Assembly: GCA_943788245.1 (NCBI GenBank)
Contig: CALSPN010000057.1
Location: forward strand, 1-38,413
Source: an uncultured Verrucomicrobiae bacterium
GTDB taxonomy: Bacteria > Verrucomicrobiota > Verrucomicrobiia > Limisphaerales > AAA164-E04
Direction of reading: 5' to 3'
Length of the DNA: 38,413 nucleotides
Below the pieces are notes generated by a model. It saw only the letters and a program-made list of their open reading frames with translations. It was not told where the DNA came from and did no database searches. Both the position numbers and the translations under genes were made by a program. The number at the start of each line of letters is the position of its first letter. Positions within the stretch are counted from its first letter, which is position 1. Shown one piece after another: positions 27,310 through 38,092 of this stretch.

Positions 27310-30300
27310 CTATGGAGTCTTACTCATTTCAACAGATATTACTTGCTTGGGTAATCTCAGATAAGAATGCATATGGTGATAATGAGCCCAAAATGGCCAA
27401 TTTAGAGACTGTAGAATGTTAGTTCTCTTTTTCAGTAACTTCAAATTGTCCTTATCCGTCTTGATGGAATCATTCAATATTGTCAGCGCGCTGCCAAAAC
27501 AATCTTTTCGGCGAAGTTCACGTATATCAAGTAAGCGATAGTCTGATTCGCTTGTATCAACCCATGACCGAAGGTTTGCCAAAGTTTCCTCAAAGTCTTT
27601 TGTCTGCCTGTTCATTACAGTTTCTTGATAGGCCAAGGCACGTGCTTTTCGATATAAAAGATTAAGCAGCAGTGCTCTATCCTCTTTCATTTTATTTTCT
27701 TTTTCTCCTTCTTTTTTCGATTTCACTTGTCGCCTTTTAGAGAAATACCTTCTGAGTGTATTTTTATCCAGTCGTTGAAGCATTTGCTCCAACAAGGGTA
27801 AGATGCTGCCCAGATTCTCTTTTCGGTTTTGGGTATCCAGACGATTGAGAAGAATCTTCTGAATTTCCATTGAATGGGGTTTCTCCTTTAACATTAAATC
27901 ATAGAGGACATCAAACTGCTCTGGGTTGCCCTCCATTTGAGCCAGATGTTTTAGTCGATCCAATCGCAAATGCCACCAAAGTGTTTCAAGATCTTGGTTC
28001 AAGTTACTGGAATCATGCAGGTCGTGCTTCTCAATGGGAGGATCGGGTCTATTTGATGGCCTGACGACCACTTTAGACCGAATTGTAGCACCATGATGCT
28101 TTTTACTATCCAGCCATTCTAGATTTCCTGAATAGCTTTTAATGATATTGGATGTTGTATCGTTGTCTTTTGGCATTTCCTTCGCGGAAATCCAGTATGA
28201 TGTGTTTTTCGTCCTTGTCTAATGTTTCAAATTTCGATCCATTGGCTGCAGATAAATTGGTAACTGTGAGGATAGGAATGGATTGAGACAAAGGGAGGCT
28301 CAGGTTAAGAGGGAGTTTTCTGAATGATTCGAGTAGTTCCTTATACTCATGCCAAATTGTCAAACTAATGCGATGGGTGCCTTTATTTATCTTAATGGGG
28401 TGGCTCCATGCATCGTCATAAGTCAAGACTCGACCGTTTGGGCCCCTCCACCTTCCATAGCAATGATGAGTATGAGGAATCATACAGAACTTCCGCGAGT
28501 GCATCCCAGTGTACATTCAGGGAACCTGCTTGAGTGTTCTCCCACTTATAAAACAGATCCAAGCGATGTAGCTCTTGATCATTGACAAGTATATCGCGCG
28601 GATCGCTCGATCGCTGAATTGATGCATTGGAAGGCAACAGGCTAAATTCCACTTCGGTCAGCGAGCCTTGAGGTTGAAGTTCAATGGTATCATGCACTCC
28701 TTGAATGTTTGCAGGGATTGGGATGAGTGCAGAACCCATGACATACACTTGCTGCAGGCCTTCCAGCCCCTTAAAACTTGATTTCAACATTTAGTTTTAT
28801 GGGCGATTGGTTGGACCAGTAGGATGCAAACGTCCATTCCATCATTGGATTGCCATGGACGGGAACCGATGCTTGATAGTTGCTGAGTGACCTTGCTGGA
28901 ATGTATCTTTTCCACTCGGCGCGGTTGAAGCGTTGGGATCGCAAGAGCTGGGCGGTATGTAAGGACCAGTCGATCATTGGACTCAGAGCTATTTGATTGA
29001 ACGCGCATCTCTGCCCATTTTGCCCAGCTCGGAGGTTTCAAGAAAACTCTCTGCACTTCACCAGGCTGAAGTTGCAGTTTTTTCTTCCATTCAGTTTTGT
29101 CAATTCCTGCAAGGGAAGAGGGAACGATGGCATGGACGGGTATTTTTGAAAAGAGTCCTTCCGCTGAATTGATCTTTGCCCTTGATGAAAGTTGTATGCG
29201 CGCCCCGGGGTAAGCATTGTAGAGTTGACCGTCACGTCCACCTTGCCCCCCTTTCTGATTGATGAGCACGGAATCGGGGGAAGAAACCCAGCTCGCTTCG
29301 CAGGTTAATACTGCCCAATTTTCAAATATTGCCTTGGTATGTGCCTTCGTAGCCTTTGTAAACAATGGTTGGATGCGTAATTTGTGAGTTGTGATTGAGG
29401 GCGTGTTTTCCCGCAGATAAATCCCTCTCTCTGAAGATTGATTGGTATTTTGAATCTCAAATCCTACATTCGATCGACTTTCTGAAGTGGATTGAAGATT
29501 TTCAAACGCTTTGTTGACCTGAATCAGTCCGTGGCCTTGGGAGAATGAGTCCAGGTGCCCCTGAATTTGGGCTGTTTCCTCAACAGCCATTCGGATGCCA
29601 TAAGGAGAGTAGGGCTTTGCCCTCGGATTTAAGACCAGAAAGGATAAGGCCGATGGCACCGCACGCATAGGGTGATGCCATTGATGTTCCATTCATTTTG
29701 CATGGCCGGTACCTGACTGGATGCCGGGACAGGCGCTATCGCACCTCCAGGAGCACAGAAATTGACTCCCAAATCGCCATCTGCTGTTGGGCCTCTTGAT
29801 GACCATGTGTAAAGGTTGTTTTGAGAAGTATGAGCCATTCCATACTGAATCGCCATCATGCTTTCGTGGACGTATGCACCCACGGCAAGGATGGAAGAAG
29901 TCGTGCCACCCGGTGCTCCCGTTGTTGAAAGCGCAGGACCAGCATTTCCCGCGGAAGCTACGAATGTCACACCATGTTCATGAATCAATTCATTTACTTG
30001 CTCAATGAACCACCCTTTGTTTGGGGTAGATGTTGGTTCGCCGTAACTCATATTAATGAGATCGCAGTCTAATTCCTTTACCATTCGAAGCGCTCTTTGT
30101 AGCGCAATGCCTGTTTCCATTCCGTCCAGTCTTGTGTCTCCAATTTTGATAGAAATGATTTGTGCACCCGGAGCGATTCCATTCCTGCCGGGTGATTCGG
30201 GGTAATTGGCTCCAATAATACCGGCAACATGCGTGCCGTGCGCACTCGAGGGAATGATAATTGATAAAAGGTCGCCATCGTTGTAGGTTTGAACGGCAAA

Positions 30301-31065
30301 GTTAGTCAGTGTTTCCGGTTCAAAGCGGCCATATCTTTGTTTAATGGAATAGTCCTCCAGCAAATCTTCATTTCTCAAATCACCATCTTGATTTGTGTCG
30401 ATGACGACTCTCCAGTGCCTGCTTATTTTAAGCAGCACACAATCATACACAGGACTTGGTGCATCATATGATTCTTCCATCCTGGTCAATAATTCCAGGC
30501 GATCTTCAAGGTCTTTTTTCTTGGCGTTATAATCGGGTTTTTCGGCAGCGAGGGTTTCAATTGCTTTTTGTGTTTGATCTAGATAATTCTTGTTCATTTC
30601 CTGCATCTGTTCCCTGGCATGCTTTTTGTAATTATCCACGACATAATCAGGGAAAAGGTCGAACCCATTAACAATACCCAGATGAATGACCTGATTTGGT
30701 TCAATCCAAGCTGGATCTAATTGCAACCTGCGACCGCTGAGGCCCTCGACTTGAGCATTTTCATTGGGAGTTTCGATGACTGAAGTATCCACATCGCCAC
30801 TTCCAGTTGCATCCAAAATATCAATCACTTTTGGTAAACCCTGGCTCGTTGTGCTCAGGCCAGGGGCACCTGGATCAACTCCCGAATCAAGCACGGCAAT
30901 TTTTATGTTTCGTCCGTCAAACGATGGGTGTTTCTTTAAAAAAGCTTTAACTTCGGTGATTGTCTTGGGAAGGAAGCCTTCATAACTTGCGGCAGTTGCC
31001 CTCTCGGATTGAATCAACGTAAACAAAGAGATTGAGGCGAGAATGATTCTGAATTTGAAATGCAT
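27310..31065 (-). CDS. Exported tripeptidyl-peptidase II homologue, S8 family (six frame breaks)
   Basis: Giant subtilisin-like exopeptidase that in eukaryotes removes tripeptides in the cytosol. Repaired length is 1249 aa. A Sec-type signal (MHFKFRIILASISLFTLIQ) precedes the catalytic domain. Asp60 (IAVLDSGVDPGAPG) and His276 (SAHGTHVAGI) flank the ~200-residue insert typical of TPPII; Asn374 (SAGNAGP) and Ser461 (MNGTSMASPYACG) complete it. DATGSGDVD, SPVYDC, SIKIGDTRLDGMETG, GQGHGLIQV-like SQGHGLIQVNKAF and LNWPFWAHYHHMHSYL align with TPPII to its C-terminus. Breaks, each one extra base: 29696-29699, 29612-29614, ~28961, 28773-28776, 28437-28446, 28205-28209. The fragment 28771-28977 carries LHTAQLLRSQRFNRAEWK, needed for the alignment. 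If not errors, this would be a decayed gene. Confidence 0.88.
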
Positions 31066-31209
31066 GGCTATGGTTAAATGACTATTATCTCACGGCATTA
31101 AACCACCTATGGATGCAAAAGGCAAAGATTGGAATGCGTTCTTCTTCGCGCTTGGGCTCAAACCTTGTTGAGCAGAAAAGACCGATTCTTTTAAAGCGTA
31201 TTCACAAGA

Positions 31210-32481
31210 TCATTTCCCATGCGCTTTTTGATGTTCTCTCAAGAACCTGAGCGCACAGACTTCGTCTATTGTTTTTTTTTCGTAAGTTGGTGTGTAGATC
31301 GTCCTTAAGACACTTTGTGCAGCCGTGAGTACATCCATTTCTCCGTGCCCATTATCTCGCATGAAATGCAGGCATTTCATGCATTGGAATGCATCGAACC
31401 ATTGAAAGAAACGGCGCAGGTATGCGCTCGAAGCGTTTGTTCCGTCGATGCATTTCTGCCATTTTTCCCATCCTTTGACTGTCTCGATGTAGTCAGATAT
31501 GATAGCGGGGATTTCATGTGATTTAGTAAGTATCTTTCCTCCCTGGGTGAATGGATCATACAATCGCACCGTTTCAAAAAATGCCTTTAATGCTTGGATG
31601 GATTTCCAGGAGTAGGTTGGGAAATAATCTTGCCCATAATATTTTGCAACTGCACGTCCTGTGCCGAAAGGAACCCTATCCGAGGTTCTTGGAGAAGGAA
31701 TGACAATTGTGGAATTCAACTCTGTGAAATGGCCGGACGAGATGATTTTATTCAGGAAATAGAAATCTTCTCCTGCTTTGCGTCTGTTCATGCCTCCCTG
31801 AGCCATATAAGTCGTGGCTTTCGCTGCCATGGCCGATCCTATTGTATGGTAAGCATGGGGAAATCCCGCATAGCGCAATGCTTCAACATAATATCTCAGG
31901 TGTAATTCATACCTCGCAGCAGTGTTATAAATTTCCTGTGGAAGTGAGCCTTCAAGTGGGTGTTCATAATAGATGCTGCAGCCCGAGGTATGAGGGTTCT
32001 TTTGGAAATGACTATCCAAGGCTTTTAAATAATTGGGTTGGCACAGACAGTCGGCATCCAAGCCAGCGATCCAACCTCGTTCCAAGTTTCCAGAACAGCT
32101 TAAACGATGCAACGCCTCGTCCATCCCAATCTTGCGAGCAAGGCCAACACCTGCATTCTTTTCCGGCAATTCGAGAGCGTTGATCACATGAAATTGGAGC
32201 TGATCTGTATCGTGGGACATGCTCCACTGGCTTATGGTCTTCAATAAGTCTTGATTTTCGGAATGGATCTCCGGGGTATCAGCTTCTGAATCATTAAGGA
32301 CGATGAGAATTTCGATCGGACTTGAAGGAGGCTCGCAAGTTATCAATGATTGGAGTGTGAGTTCCCAATCGGGTTCACGAAAACACGGGATCACGATCAC
32401 GCCGCTTAAATTTGAACGTGGTTTCGTAGCGACAATTGCCTGTCGTCCGTTAAACCTTTTTAAATATGCATCAAGATCCAT
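31210..32481 (-). CDS. Glycosyltransferase family 2
   Basis: GT-A fold glycosyltransferase, 423 aa from the ATG at 32481 (a GTG at 32523 would add 14 residues). The N-terminal domain reads GVIVIPCFREPDWELTLQSL, then IEILIVLND, GVGLARKIGMDEALHRL, and the metal-binding GLDADCLCQPNYL (DxD variant D-A-D). HTIGSAMAAKATTYMAQGGM and GEDFYFLNKI form the acceptor side. The C-terminal ~150 residues are helical with no motif I recognise. No membrane helix was found. The acceptor is unknown. It is upstream of the TPPII gene on the same strand, 144 bp apart, so co-transcription is possible but not certain. Confidence 0.85.
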   Translation of the reverse strand: MDLDAYLKRFNGRQAIVATKPRSNLSGVIVIPCFREPDWELTLQSLITCEPPSSPIEILIVLNDSEADTPEIHSENQDLLKTISQWSMSHDTDQLQFHVINALELPEKNAGVGLARKIGMDEALHRLSCSGNLERGWIAGLDADCLCQPNYLKALDSHFQKNPHTSGCSIYYEHPLEGSLPQEIYNTAARYELHLRYYVEALRYAGFPHAYHTIGSAMAAKATTYMAQGGMNRRKAGEDFYFLNKIISSGHFTELNSTIVIPSPRTSDRVPFGTGRAVAKYYGQDYFPTYSWKSIQALKAFFETVRLYDPFTQGGKILTKSHEIPAIISDYIETVKGWEKWQKCIDGTNASSAYLRRFFQWFDAFQCMKCLHFMRDNGHGEMDVLTAAQSVLRTIYTPTYEKKTIDEVCALRFLREHQKAHGK

Positions 32482-32611
32482 AAGTAGACGAGTCTGAGTA
32501 TTGATACATGAAGAACATACCACAAGGTAGTGTCATCTAAATCAAAACATTCCAAGTGCATCATCGTGGAAAAAAGTTTGTAAGGTAGAATTTTGACTGA
32601 ATAATGTATGC

Positions 32612-33295
32612 ATGATCTTACGTTACGAAAGCCCAGTTTGCTCCATCAGTTTTCGCGCGCTGATTCTTTTCCTTTTCCTCACATGCGCGGACACTGGTAA
32701 AGCACAAAACTCCGAGCGATGGGAAAAAGCGATTGTTGCTTTTGAATCTCAAGACCGAAAGAGCCCGCCCTCCGTTGGTGGTGTATTGTTCATCGGTAGT
32801 TCCAGTATCAGAAAATGGGATAGTCTTTCGGAAGATTTCCCCAATAAAAATGTGATTAATCGTGGGTTTGGTGGGTCTAAAATTCCTGATAGTATTCATT
32901 TTTTTGAACGTATTGTTCAACCCTACAAACCTTCGGTAATTGTTCTTTATGCTGGTGATAATGACATTGGAGGAGGACACACCGCTCAGCAGGTTTTTGA
33001 CAATTTTAAAGTCTTCTCCAACTTGGTAGCAATGCGCCTGCCTGAGGCCAAACTCGTTTTTATCGCCATAAAACCAAGCGTCAAGCGTTGGCGTTTGGCT
33101 CCTGAAATGCTCGAGGCAAACCGTGAAATTGAAAAATACTCGAAACGGCAACCACACATCAGTTACGCCAATATCTGGAATCCCATGCTGAGTGACGAAG
33201 GGAAACCACGGCCAGAATTATTCATTTCAGATGGCCTTCACCTGAATGCTGAGGGCTATGAAATATGGGCAAGAGTGGTTAACGAAAAACTCTGA
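32612..33295 (+). CDS. Secreted SGNH/GDSL hydrolase
   Basis: SGNH-fold esterase, 227 aa, with a signal peptide (FRALILFLFLTCADTG). Block I is VLFIGSSSIRKW (nucleophile Ser64, GSS replacing GDS), block II INRGFGGSK (Gly), block III VLYAGDNDIG (Asn117), and block V ISDGLHLNAEGY (Asp207, His210). All four catalytic blocks are therefore present. Related enzymes deacetylate polysaccharides or lipids; substrate unknown. It lies 118 bp upstream of the Tat-exported oxidoreductase gene on the same strand, and shares with it an extracytoplasmic, carbohydrate-related context. Confidence 0.9.
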   Translation: MILRYESPVCSISFRALILFLFLTCADTGKAQNSERWEKAIVAFESQDRKSPPSVGGVLFIGSSSIRKWDSLSEDFPNKNVINRGFGGSKIPDSIHFFERIVQPYKPSVIVLYAGDNDIGGGHTAQQVFDNFKVFSNLVAMRLPEAKLVFIAIKPSVKRWRLAPEMLEANREIEKYSKRQPHISYANIWNPMLSDEGKPRPELFISDGLHLNAEGYEIWARVVNEKL

Positions 33296-33413
33296 ATCGC
33301 AGATATCTCTAAAAACCGGTAATTCAATTCAAGATCAACACAGGGCTGAATACATCCTCGACAAAACAACCAGTAATTAACTACATTCTTCTTATCCATT
33401 AACCGAAAACACC

Positions 33414-34763
33414 ATGAGCAATCAATTTATTCCGGCACAAGGATCAAACTCTGATTCGATCCAAAACAAAGAGGAGACCAACTCTACTCGCAGGCAATTC
33501 ATTAAATCGTCCTCAGCTGCTGTTGCAGCTGGTGTGGCATTACCCAGTTTTTCGATCCCTCAAAAGACATTCGCTGCCAATGATGAAACTATCAGAGTAG
33601 GATTGATTGGCTGTGGTGGGCGTGGGACTGGTGCGGCCAGTCAGGCAATGAAGGCGGATTCCAACGTCATGTTGACGGCTATGGGGGACATGTATCCTGA
33701 TCGTTTGGACGTCAGCCATAATGCCCTTAAAAAGGCGGCGGAAGAAAAAATCCAAGTAACACCCGAGAACAAGTTTACAGGATTTGACGCCTACAAAAAG
33801 GTGCTGGAAAGTGGCGTTGATCTTGTCATTCTCGCAACTCCTCCAGGTTTCAGACCCATGCATCTGAGAGCTGCAGTCGACGCTGGAAAACATATATTTT
33901 GCGAGAAACCCATGGCTACCGATGCTCCAGGTTTGCGCTCGGTAATCGCTTCCGCAAATGACGCCAAAGCCAAGAAACTGGCGCTGGTCGCGGGATTTTG
34001 TTGGCGTTACAATTTTGCCCGACGGGCGCTTTACGACAAAATTCATAATGGAGATATCGGGGATGTAAGATCCATTTATGCTACTTACTACACTGGCCCA
34101 GTGAAGCCCATGCCAGCTGATGATAAACGTCCTGCTGGCATGTCAGATCTCGATTGGCAGGTACGCAACTGGTACAACTTTACCTGGTTAAGTGGCGATA
34201 GCCTTGTTGAGCAAGCCATTCACAGTGTGGACAAAGTTGCCTGGTGCATGAAGGATGAACCTCCAGTCAAGGCAGTGGCCACAGGAGGTCGACAGGTACC
34301 GAATGAAAGTGGCAATATTTTTGATCACTTTGCCGTCTACTACGAATACGCAAATGGTCTCAGGGCATACGTGGGAAGTCGCCAAATCGCTGGTTGCTAT
34401 AACGAGAACAACGACTACATACATGGTGCCAAGGGGATAGCTGAAATTTTAGGGTGGTCCCGCGTACAAATCCGAGGTGAAGAATCATGGAAGTATGGTG
34501 GCCCGAACAATGACATGTATCAGACAGAACATAATGAGTTATTTGCTTCCATCCGTGATGGAAACCCAATCAATGACGGTAATTGGATGAGCAGCAGCAC
34601 AATGATGGGGATCATGGGGCGCATGGCTGCTTACACGGGTAAAGAAATCTCATGGGAGCAAGCCATGAATTCTCAAGAAAAATTGGTTCCTGAATTTTTT
34701 GAACCCAACATGAATCTTCCCATACGGCCCATGTCGATTCCTGGTGCTACACCATTCGTCTGA
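33414..34763 (+). CDS. Tat-exported Gfo/Idh/MocA-family oxidoreductase
   Basis: NAD(P)-dependent sugar oxidoreductase type, 449 aa. A twin-arginine signal is visible (RRQFIKSSSAAVAAGVALP, Arg26-Arg27). The Rossmann motif is VGLIGCGGRGTG (62-73). The family's EKP motif is in HIFCEKPMATD, and a substrate-domain WLSGDSLVEQAIHSVDKVAW carries the likely catalytic His. Related Tat-exported enzymes oxidise glycosides or polyols with a tightly bound cofactor in the periplasm. It is followed 43 bp later by a Tat-exported TIM-barrel isomerase, a common partnership in Verrucomicrobia and Planctomycetes. Substrate unknown. Confidence 0.93.
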   Translation: MSNQFIPAQGSNSDSIQNKEETNSTRRQFIKSSSAAVAAGVALPSFSIPQKTFAANDETIRVGLIGCGGRGTGAASQAMKADSNVMLTAMGDMYPDRLDVSHNALKKAAEEKIQVTPENKFTGFDAYKKVLESGVDLVILATPPGFRPMHLRAAVDAGKHIFCEKPMATDAPGLRSVIASANDAKAKKLALVAGFCWRYNFARRALYDKIHNGDIGDVRSIYATYYTGPVKPMPADDKRPAGMSDLDWQVRNWYNFTWLSGDSLVEQAIHSVDKVAWCMKDEPPVKAVATGGRQVPNESGNIFDHFAVYYEYANGLRAYVGSRQIAGCYNENNDYIHGAKGIAEILGWSRVQIRGEESWKYGGPNNDMYQTEHNELFASIRDGNPINDGNWMSSSTMMGIMGRMAAYTGKEISWEQAMNSQEKLVPEFFEPNMNLPIRPMSIPGATPFV

Positions 34764-34806
34764 CAAGCGGTTTTAAACTTGGATTCAATACTCAGATCTC
34801 AAACGC

Positions 34807-35748
34807 ATGACTCCGAAAGTATCCATTGATCGTCGAAATTTTCTATCCTTATCTGCCGTCTCCATCGCGGGGACGATGATGACTGGTGTGCCTGGCCTGA
34901 ACATGGCTTCTTTGCAGGCAGATCACCACAATGATAAGGGAAATCGAATCTACAAATCTATCAAGATGGGCATGTTCAACGAGAAGATTTCTGTCCACGA
35001 AAAATTCAAGCTCATGAAGGAAATGGGCTTTGATGGGGCGGAACTGAACAGCCCGGGCGGAGTCAACAAGGAGGAAGCATTGAATGCCAGTAGAGAATTG
35101 GGATTTCCTATTCATGGGGTGGTTGATTCCATTCACTGGGAAATTCGATTGTCAGATCCGGATCCCGCAGTCCGTGAAAAAGGACTTCAAGGTCTTTTGA
35201 CCGCCATGAAGGATACTCACTTCGTTGGGGGGAATGCAGTCCTCTTGGTGCCGGGTGCCGCGAGGGATCCGGAAAAGGAATCCCATGGTCACGTTTGGAC
35301 GCGTTCGATCGAACAAATCAAAAAAGCGCTTCCAACAGCTTCAAAACTTGGGGTGAGGATCCTTATTGAAAATGTTTGGAATAACTTTCTCTACGATCCG
35401 AAAGGAGACAATGATCAGTCAGCGTCACTTCTAGCCGCCTATCTGGATGAAATAAACAGCCCGTGGGTTGGGTCGTATTTTGATATTGGAAATCATCAAC
35501 GATTTGGTAAGCCTGCAGAATGGATAAGGACCTTGGGGCATCGCATCGTTAAATTGGACGTCAAAGACTGGGGTGTTGACAACGGTTTTTGCAAAATCGG
35601 AGACGGAGACGTGGACTGGGCTGATGTGCGAAGCGCATTGCATCAGATCGGTTACACTGGATGGGCAACGGCAGAGGTTTCCGGAGGTGACCGTCACCGT
35701 ATCAAAGACATCTCTGAACGCATGGATCAATATCTCTTGGGTAAGTAG
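34807..35748 (+). CDS. Tat-exported sugar-phosphate isomerase/epimerase-like TIM barrel
   Basis: AP-endonuclease-2-fold TIM barrel, 313 aa. A Tat signal is present (DRRNFLSLSAVSIAGTMMTG). Barrel motifs include FKLMKEMGFDGAEL, RILIENVWNNF (metal Glu), VGSYFDIGNHQRFG (Asp, His), HRIVKLDVKDWG, and GWATAEVSGG (Glu), giving a plausible metal site. Such proteins isomerise or epimerise free sugars, and some process 3-keto sugars produced by Gfo/Idh enzymes. Co-location with the Tat-exported oxidoreductase supports a joint pathway (inference). No RBS of note. It is the last gene of this plus-strand set. Confidence 0.92.
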   Translation: MTPKVSIDRRNFLSLSAVSIAGTMMTGVPGLNMASLQADHHNDKGNRIYKSIKMGMFNEKISVHEKFKLMKEMGFDGAELNSPGGVNKEEALNASRELGFPIHGVVDSIHWEIRLSDPDPAVREKGLQGLLTAMKDTHFVGGNAVLLVPGAARDPEKESHGHVWTRSIEQIKKALPTASKLGVRILIENVWNNFLYDPKGDNDQSASLLAAYLDEINSPWVGSYFDIGNHQRFGKPAEWIRTLGHRIVKLDVKDWGVDNGFCKIGDGDVDWADVRSALHQIGYTGWATAEVSGGDRHRIKDISERMDQYLLGK

Positions 35749-36065
35749 CGTCAGGGGCTCAAGACAAGTGATGCTTGCGAGGCCAAAACGCCAGCCAAAG
35801 ACATAGTGATCAGCGCAGTTTGATTTACATTCTTATCCTTAATTTTCTGGGGCTTTTCAGAATATGACTTACCCGCTTTTTCAAAACCCGGGCTTTTCTA
35901 ACTGCTGTAAGGCAGATCAGAGCTTGGTTCATGAGGAGCGGCACGCTGAACACGAGTATATTTTTTCATAAAAACAAGACCGCGTGCTTGCATTCAATCA
36001 ATCAAGCAGCCATTCTCCAGAGCAGTGGCACTCTAGAAGCTGCCCCTAAAACGATCACATTAGAC
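35749..36065. other. Intergenic region before the RGG-protein gene
   Basis: An open frame reaches upstream to 35931, in frame with the RGG-rich protein, but its extra 45 residues lack any family pattern, so I placed the start at 36066. The region contains T-rich tracts (aaaacccgggctttt near 35885) and two short weak stems; no convincing terminator or promoter was read by eye. Confidence 0.45.
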
Positions 36066-38090
36066 ATGAGCAATTCGGACGCAAAACCAAAGCTTGATTT
36101 GGATTTGGAATCGGCCTTTCTACCAGCATGGGCGCAGAAATCTACTGAGGGTAACCCCTATGCGAAATTTGAAGGAAGGGATAGAGATTATACCAACCGC
36201 GATGGACGGGGGAGGAAACGTGGAAACGATTCAGGGAGACCCCCTCGCCCCAGAAGCCGGGATCCGCGCAGCAACGATCGACGTCAAGGTGCGGGTGGCA
36301 GAGATAACCGACCGGGAGGAGGCGGGCAACAAAGGGGTGGAGGCGGTCAAGGGCGTTCTGGTAGAGGCGGTAACGATCAAGGCGACCGCCGTAATCGCCC
36401 TCAGGGCAGAGGTCCTCAGCGGGACAGGCCACGTCGCAGCCGTCAGGAAATATTGGCATCCTTGCCACAACTGAAAACACAAATCATTCCCGAACCCAAA
36501 GGCGTAGGATTGCTCGCCAAGCGCATCCGAATGCAAGGAAGAGCATATCCGCTCTTCGATATTGCCGGATTGATTCTCCAAAGTTCGGATCGCTACCACA
36601 TTCGGTTCAGTTCTCAAACACCTCCCAAAGATCAGGAACAACAAAAAATCTGGATCTGCAAACTGGATCAAACAATCTGGTTGAATGAAGCGGAAGTGGT
36701 GCAGCACGTGTTGCAAAAGTACCTCGACGATTTCTACAGTGCCGAGAAAACAGAAACGGAACCTCCCAAGGGCTCGTTTAACTTCGTAGCTCAATGCGGA
36801 ATGTCCGGTGTTGTGCTTGGCCCTCCCAACTACCACGGTTATCAGGCGCGTCTACGCGAGTTGCATGAAGAACGTTACTCGCGCATGGATTTTGAACATT
36901 TCAAAGCCAAAGTGAGAATTGTTCAGGATGAAGCAGTGGTTAACAAGTGGTTGGAAGAGCAAAGCTGGACCATAGAATACGGCGATAAGAAAGATCCTGA
37001 AGCCAAAAAACTCCACTCTTTGGAGGAGGTGGAAGTTCACTTTCGCGAGAAAAATTTTCAGGATTCCATCGAGTGTGTGAATTCCGTGCAAGTTTCAGGG
37101 AGATCCAAAAAACCAACTCTCTCGGCCCATTCGCGATTTGATTCGATTTCATGTTGATGATCAGACCCGTTTTCCTCTTCAGCTGGCCACCGAACTAAGT
37201 CAGCAATTTACGCGTCAGGGTCTACAGTTCTTCAAAGTCAACAAAACAGTGACGCATGTTTCTGTTTCCCGCCCGCATTACTTGGATTTAGCCTCCACAC
37301 CTGTTTCCGACTTGGTGAAGCGCATCGTTCAGTTCATCGATGAGTCGCCTAATTGTACTCGAAACAAAGTCCTGGAATCTTTGGCTCCAGCGCCAGCTGC
37401 TGCTGAAGATCCAAAAAATGATGGTCATGGGTCCAGTGAACTGCCTTCCGGAAAAGTTGAGGGTAAGGATGATACGGCTGCTGAGGAACCCAGTCAGCCA
37501 GTGAAAGACGTCGTTGAAGTTAAGCCCCAAGCTGAAACTACTGGCGAAGCGAAAGTAAGGAAATCACCCAAATGCCGAATCGGCGTTGACACCAGAGCAA
37601 GCTGCTGTCACCACGGATTTACATTGGCTCATTCATCAAGGGCATGTGATCGAGTTTTCCAACGGCAAGCTGGAGACCGCCAAAAAGCCCAAAGATCAGC
37701 CCAAAAAGAAATCCGCCAAATCTTCCAAGAAGAAATCCAGCGTAGAGGCGCCGAAAAAAGATAAGACCTGCTCAGGAAGCCGAAGCTAAAAAAAGTGATG
37801 ATTCAGTGAAAACAGCTGAAACCAAATCATCGGGCACTGAGAATGCTGAAGTTGAAGTAACTCCAGAGACATCCCAAGCAGAGGCAGGTAAGGTTCCGGT
37901 AGCTGAACCATCTACAGCTGTTTCACCCACTGAGGAGAAGAGCGACTCTGCAGATGTATCAGTTGATGCATCGCCTGAGCTTGCTGATCCTGAAGCATCG
38001 AAGCCTGCAAGCGGTGAAGATAAAGTGGAATCCAAGGAAACACCCCCTGCAACAACTGAGGAAGATACCTCCAATCCTGCAGAGAGTTGA
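36066..38090 (+). CDS. RGG-rich protein of unknown function with charged C-terminal tail (three frame breaks)
   Basis: Unrecognised protein, 673 aa after repair. Residues 37-127 form an Arg/Gly-rich tract with RGG and RG repeats (GRGRKRG, GGGGQQRGGGG, RGGNDQGDRR), typical of disordered RNA-binding segments. A conserved-looking core follows, with LLAKRIRMQGRAYPLFDIAGLIL, YHIRFSSQ, GSFNFVAQCGMSGVVLGPPNYHGYQARLRELH and RPIRDLIRFHVDDQTRFPLQLATELS. A later segment TPEQAAVTTDLHWLIHQGHVIEF could be a winged helix. The C-terminus is Lys-rich, then Glu/Ala/Pro/Ser-rich. Breaks, each with one extra base: A6 at 37107-37112, AAA at 37570-37572, and about 37765. It ends 2 bp before purM. An RNA or ribosome-related role is only a guess. 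Confidence 0.7.
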
Positions 38091-38092
38091 TC

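Noticed and set aside
28771..28977. 68-codon frame as a separate small protein
   Set aside because: It matches an internal stretch of tripeptidyl-peptidase II and only bridges two frame breaks.
31361..31380. Near-perfect palindrome atgaaatgc / gcatttcat with 2-nt loop in the GT2 gene
   Set aside because: 9-bp arms can arise by chance in 38 kb, and a 2-nt loop makes a poor RNA hairpin.
32618..33157. 179-codon minus-strand frame inside the SGNH hydrolase gene
   Set aside because: Shadow frame; all SGNH catalytic blocks are on the plus strand.
33540..34046. 168-codon minus-strand frame inside the Gfo/Idh gene
   Set aside because: Shadow frame; the plus-strand protein has clear Rossmann and EKP motifs over the same interval.
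35931..36065. 45-residue upstream extension of the RGG protein
   Set aside because: In frame from an ATG, but without family-like sequence; the ATG at 36066 starts the plausible protein.
36094..36836. Long frames overlapping the RGG tract on both strands
   Set aside because: GC-rich repetitive Arg/Gly codons keep other frames open; the frame from 36066 continues into a conserved-looking core, the others do not.
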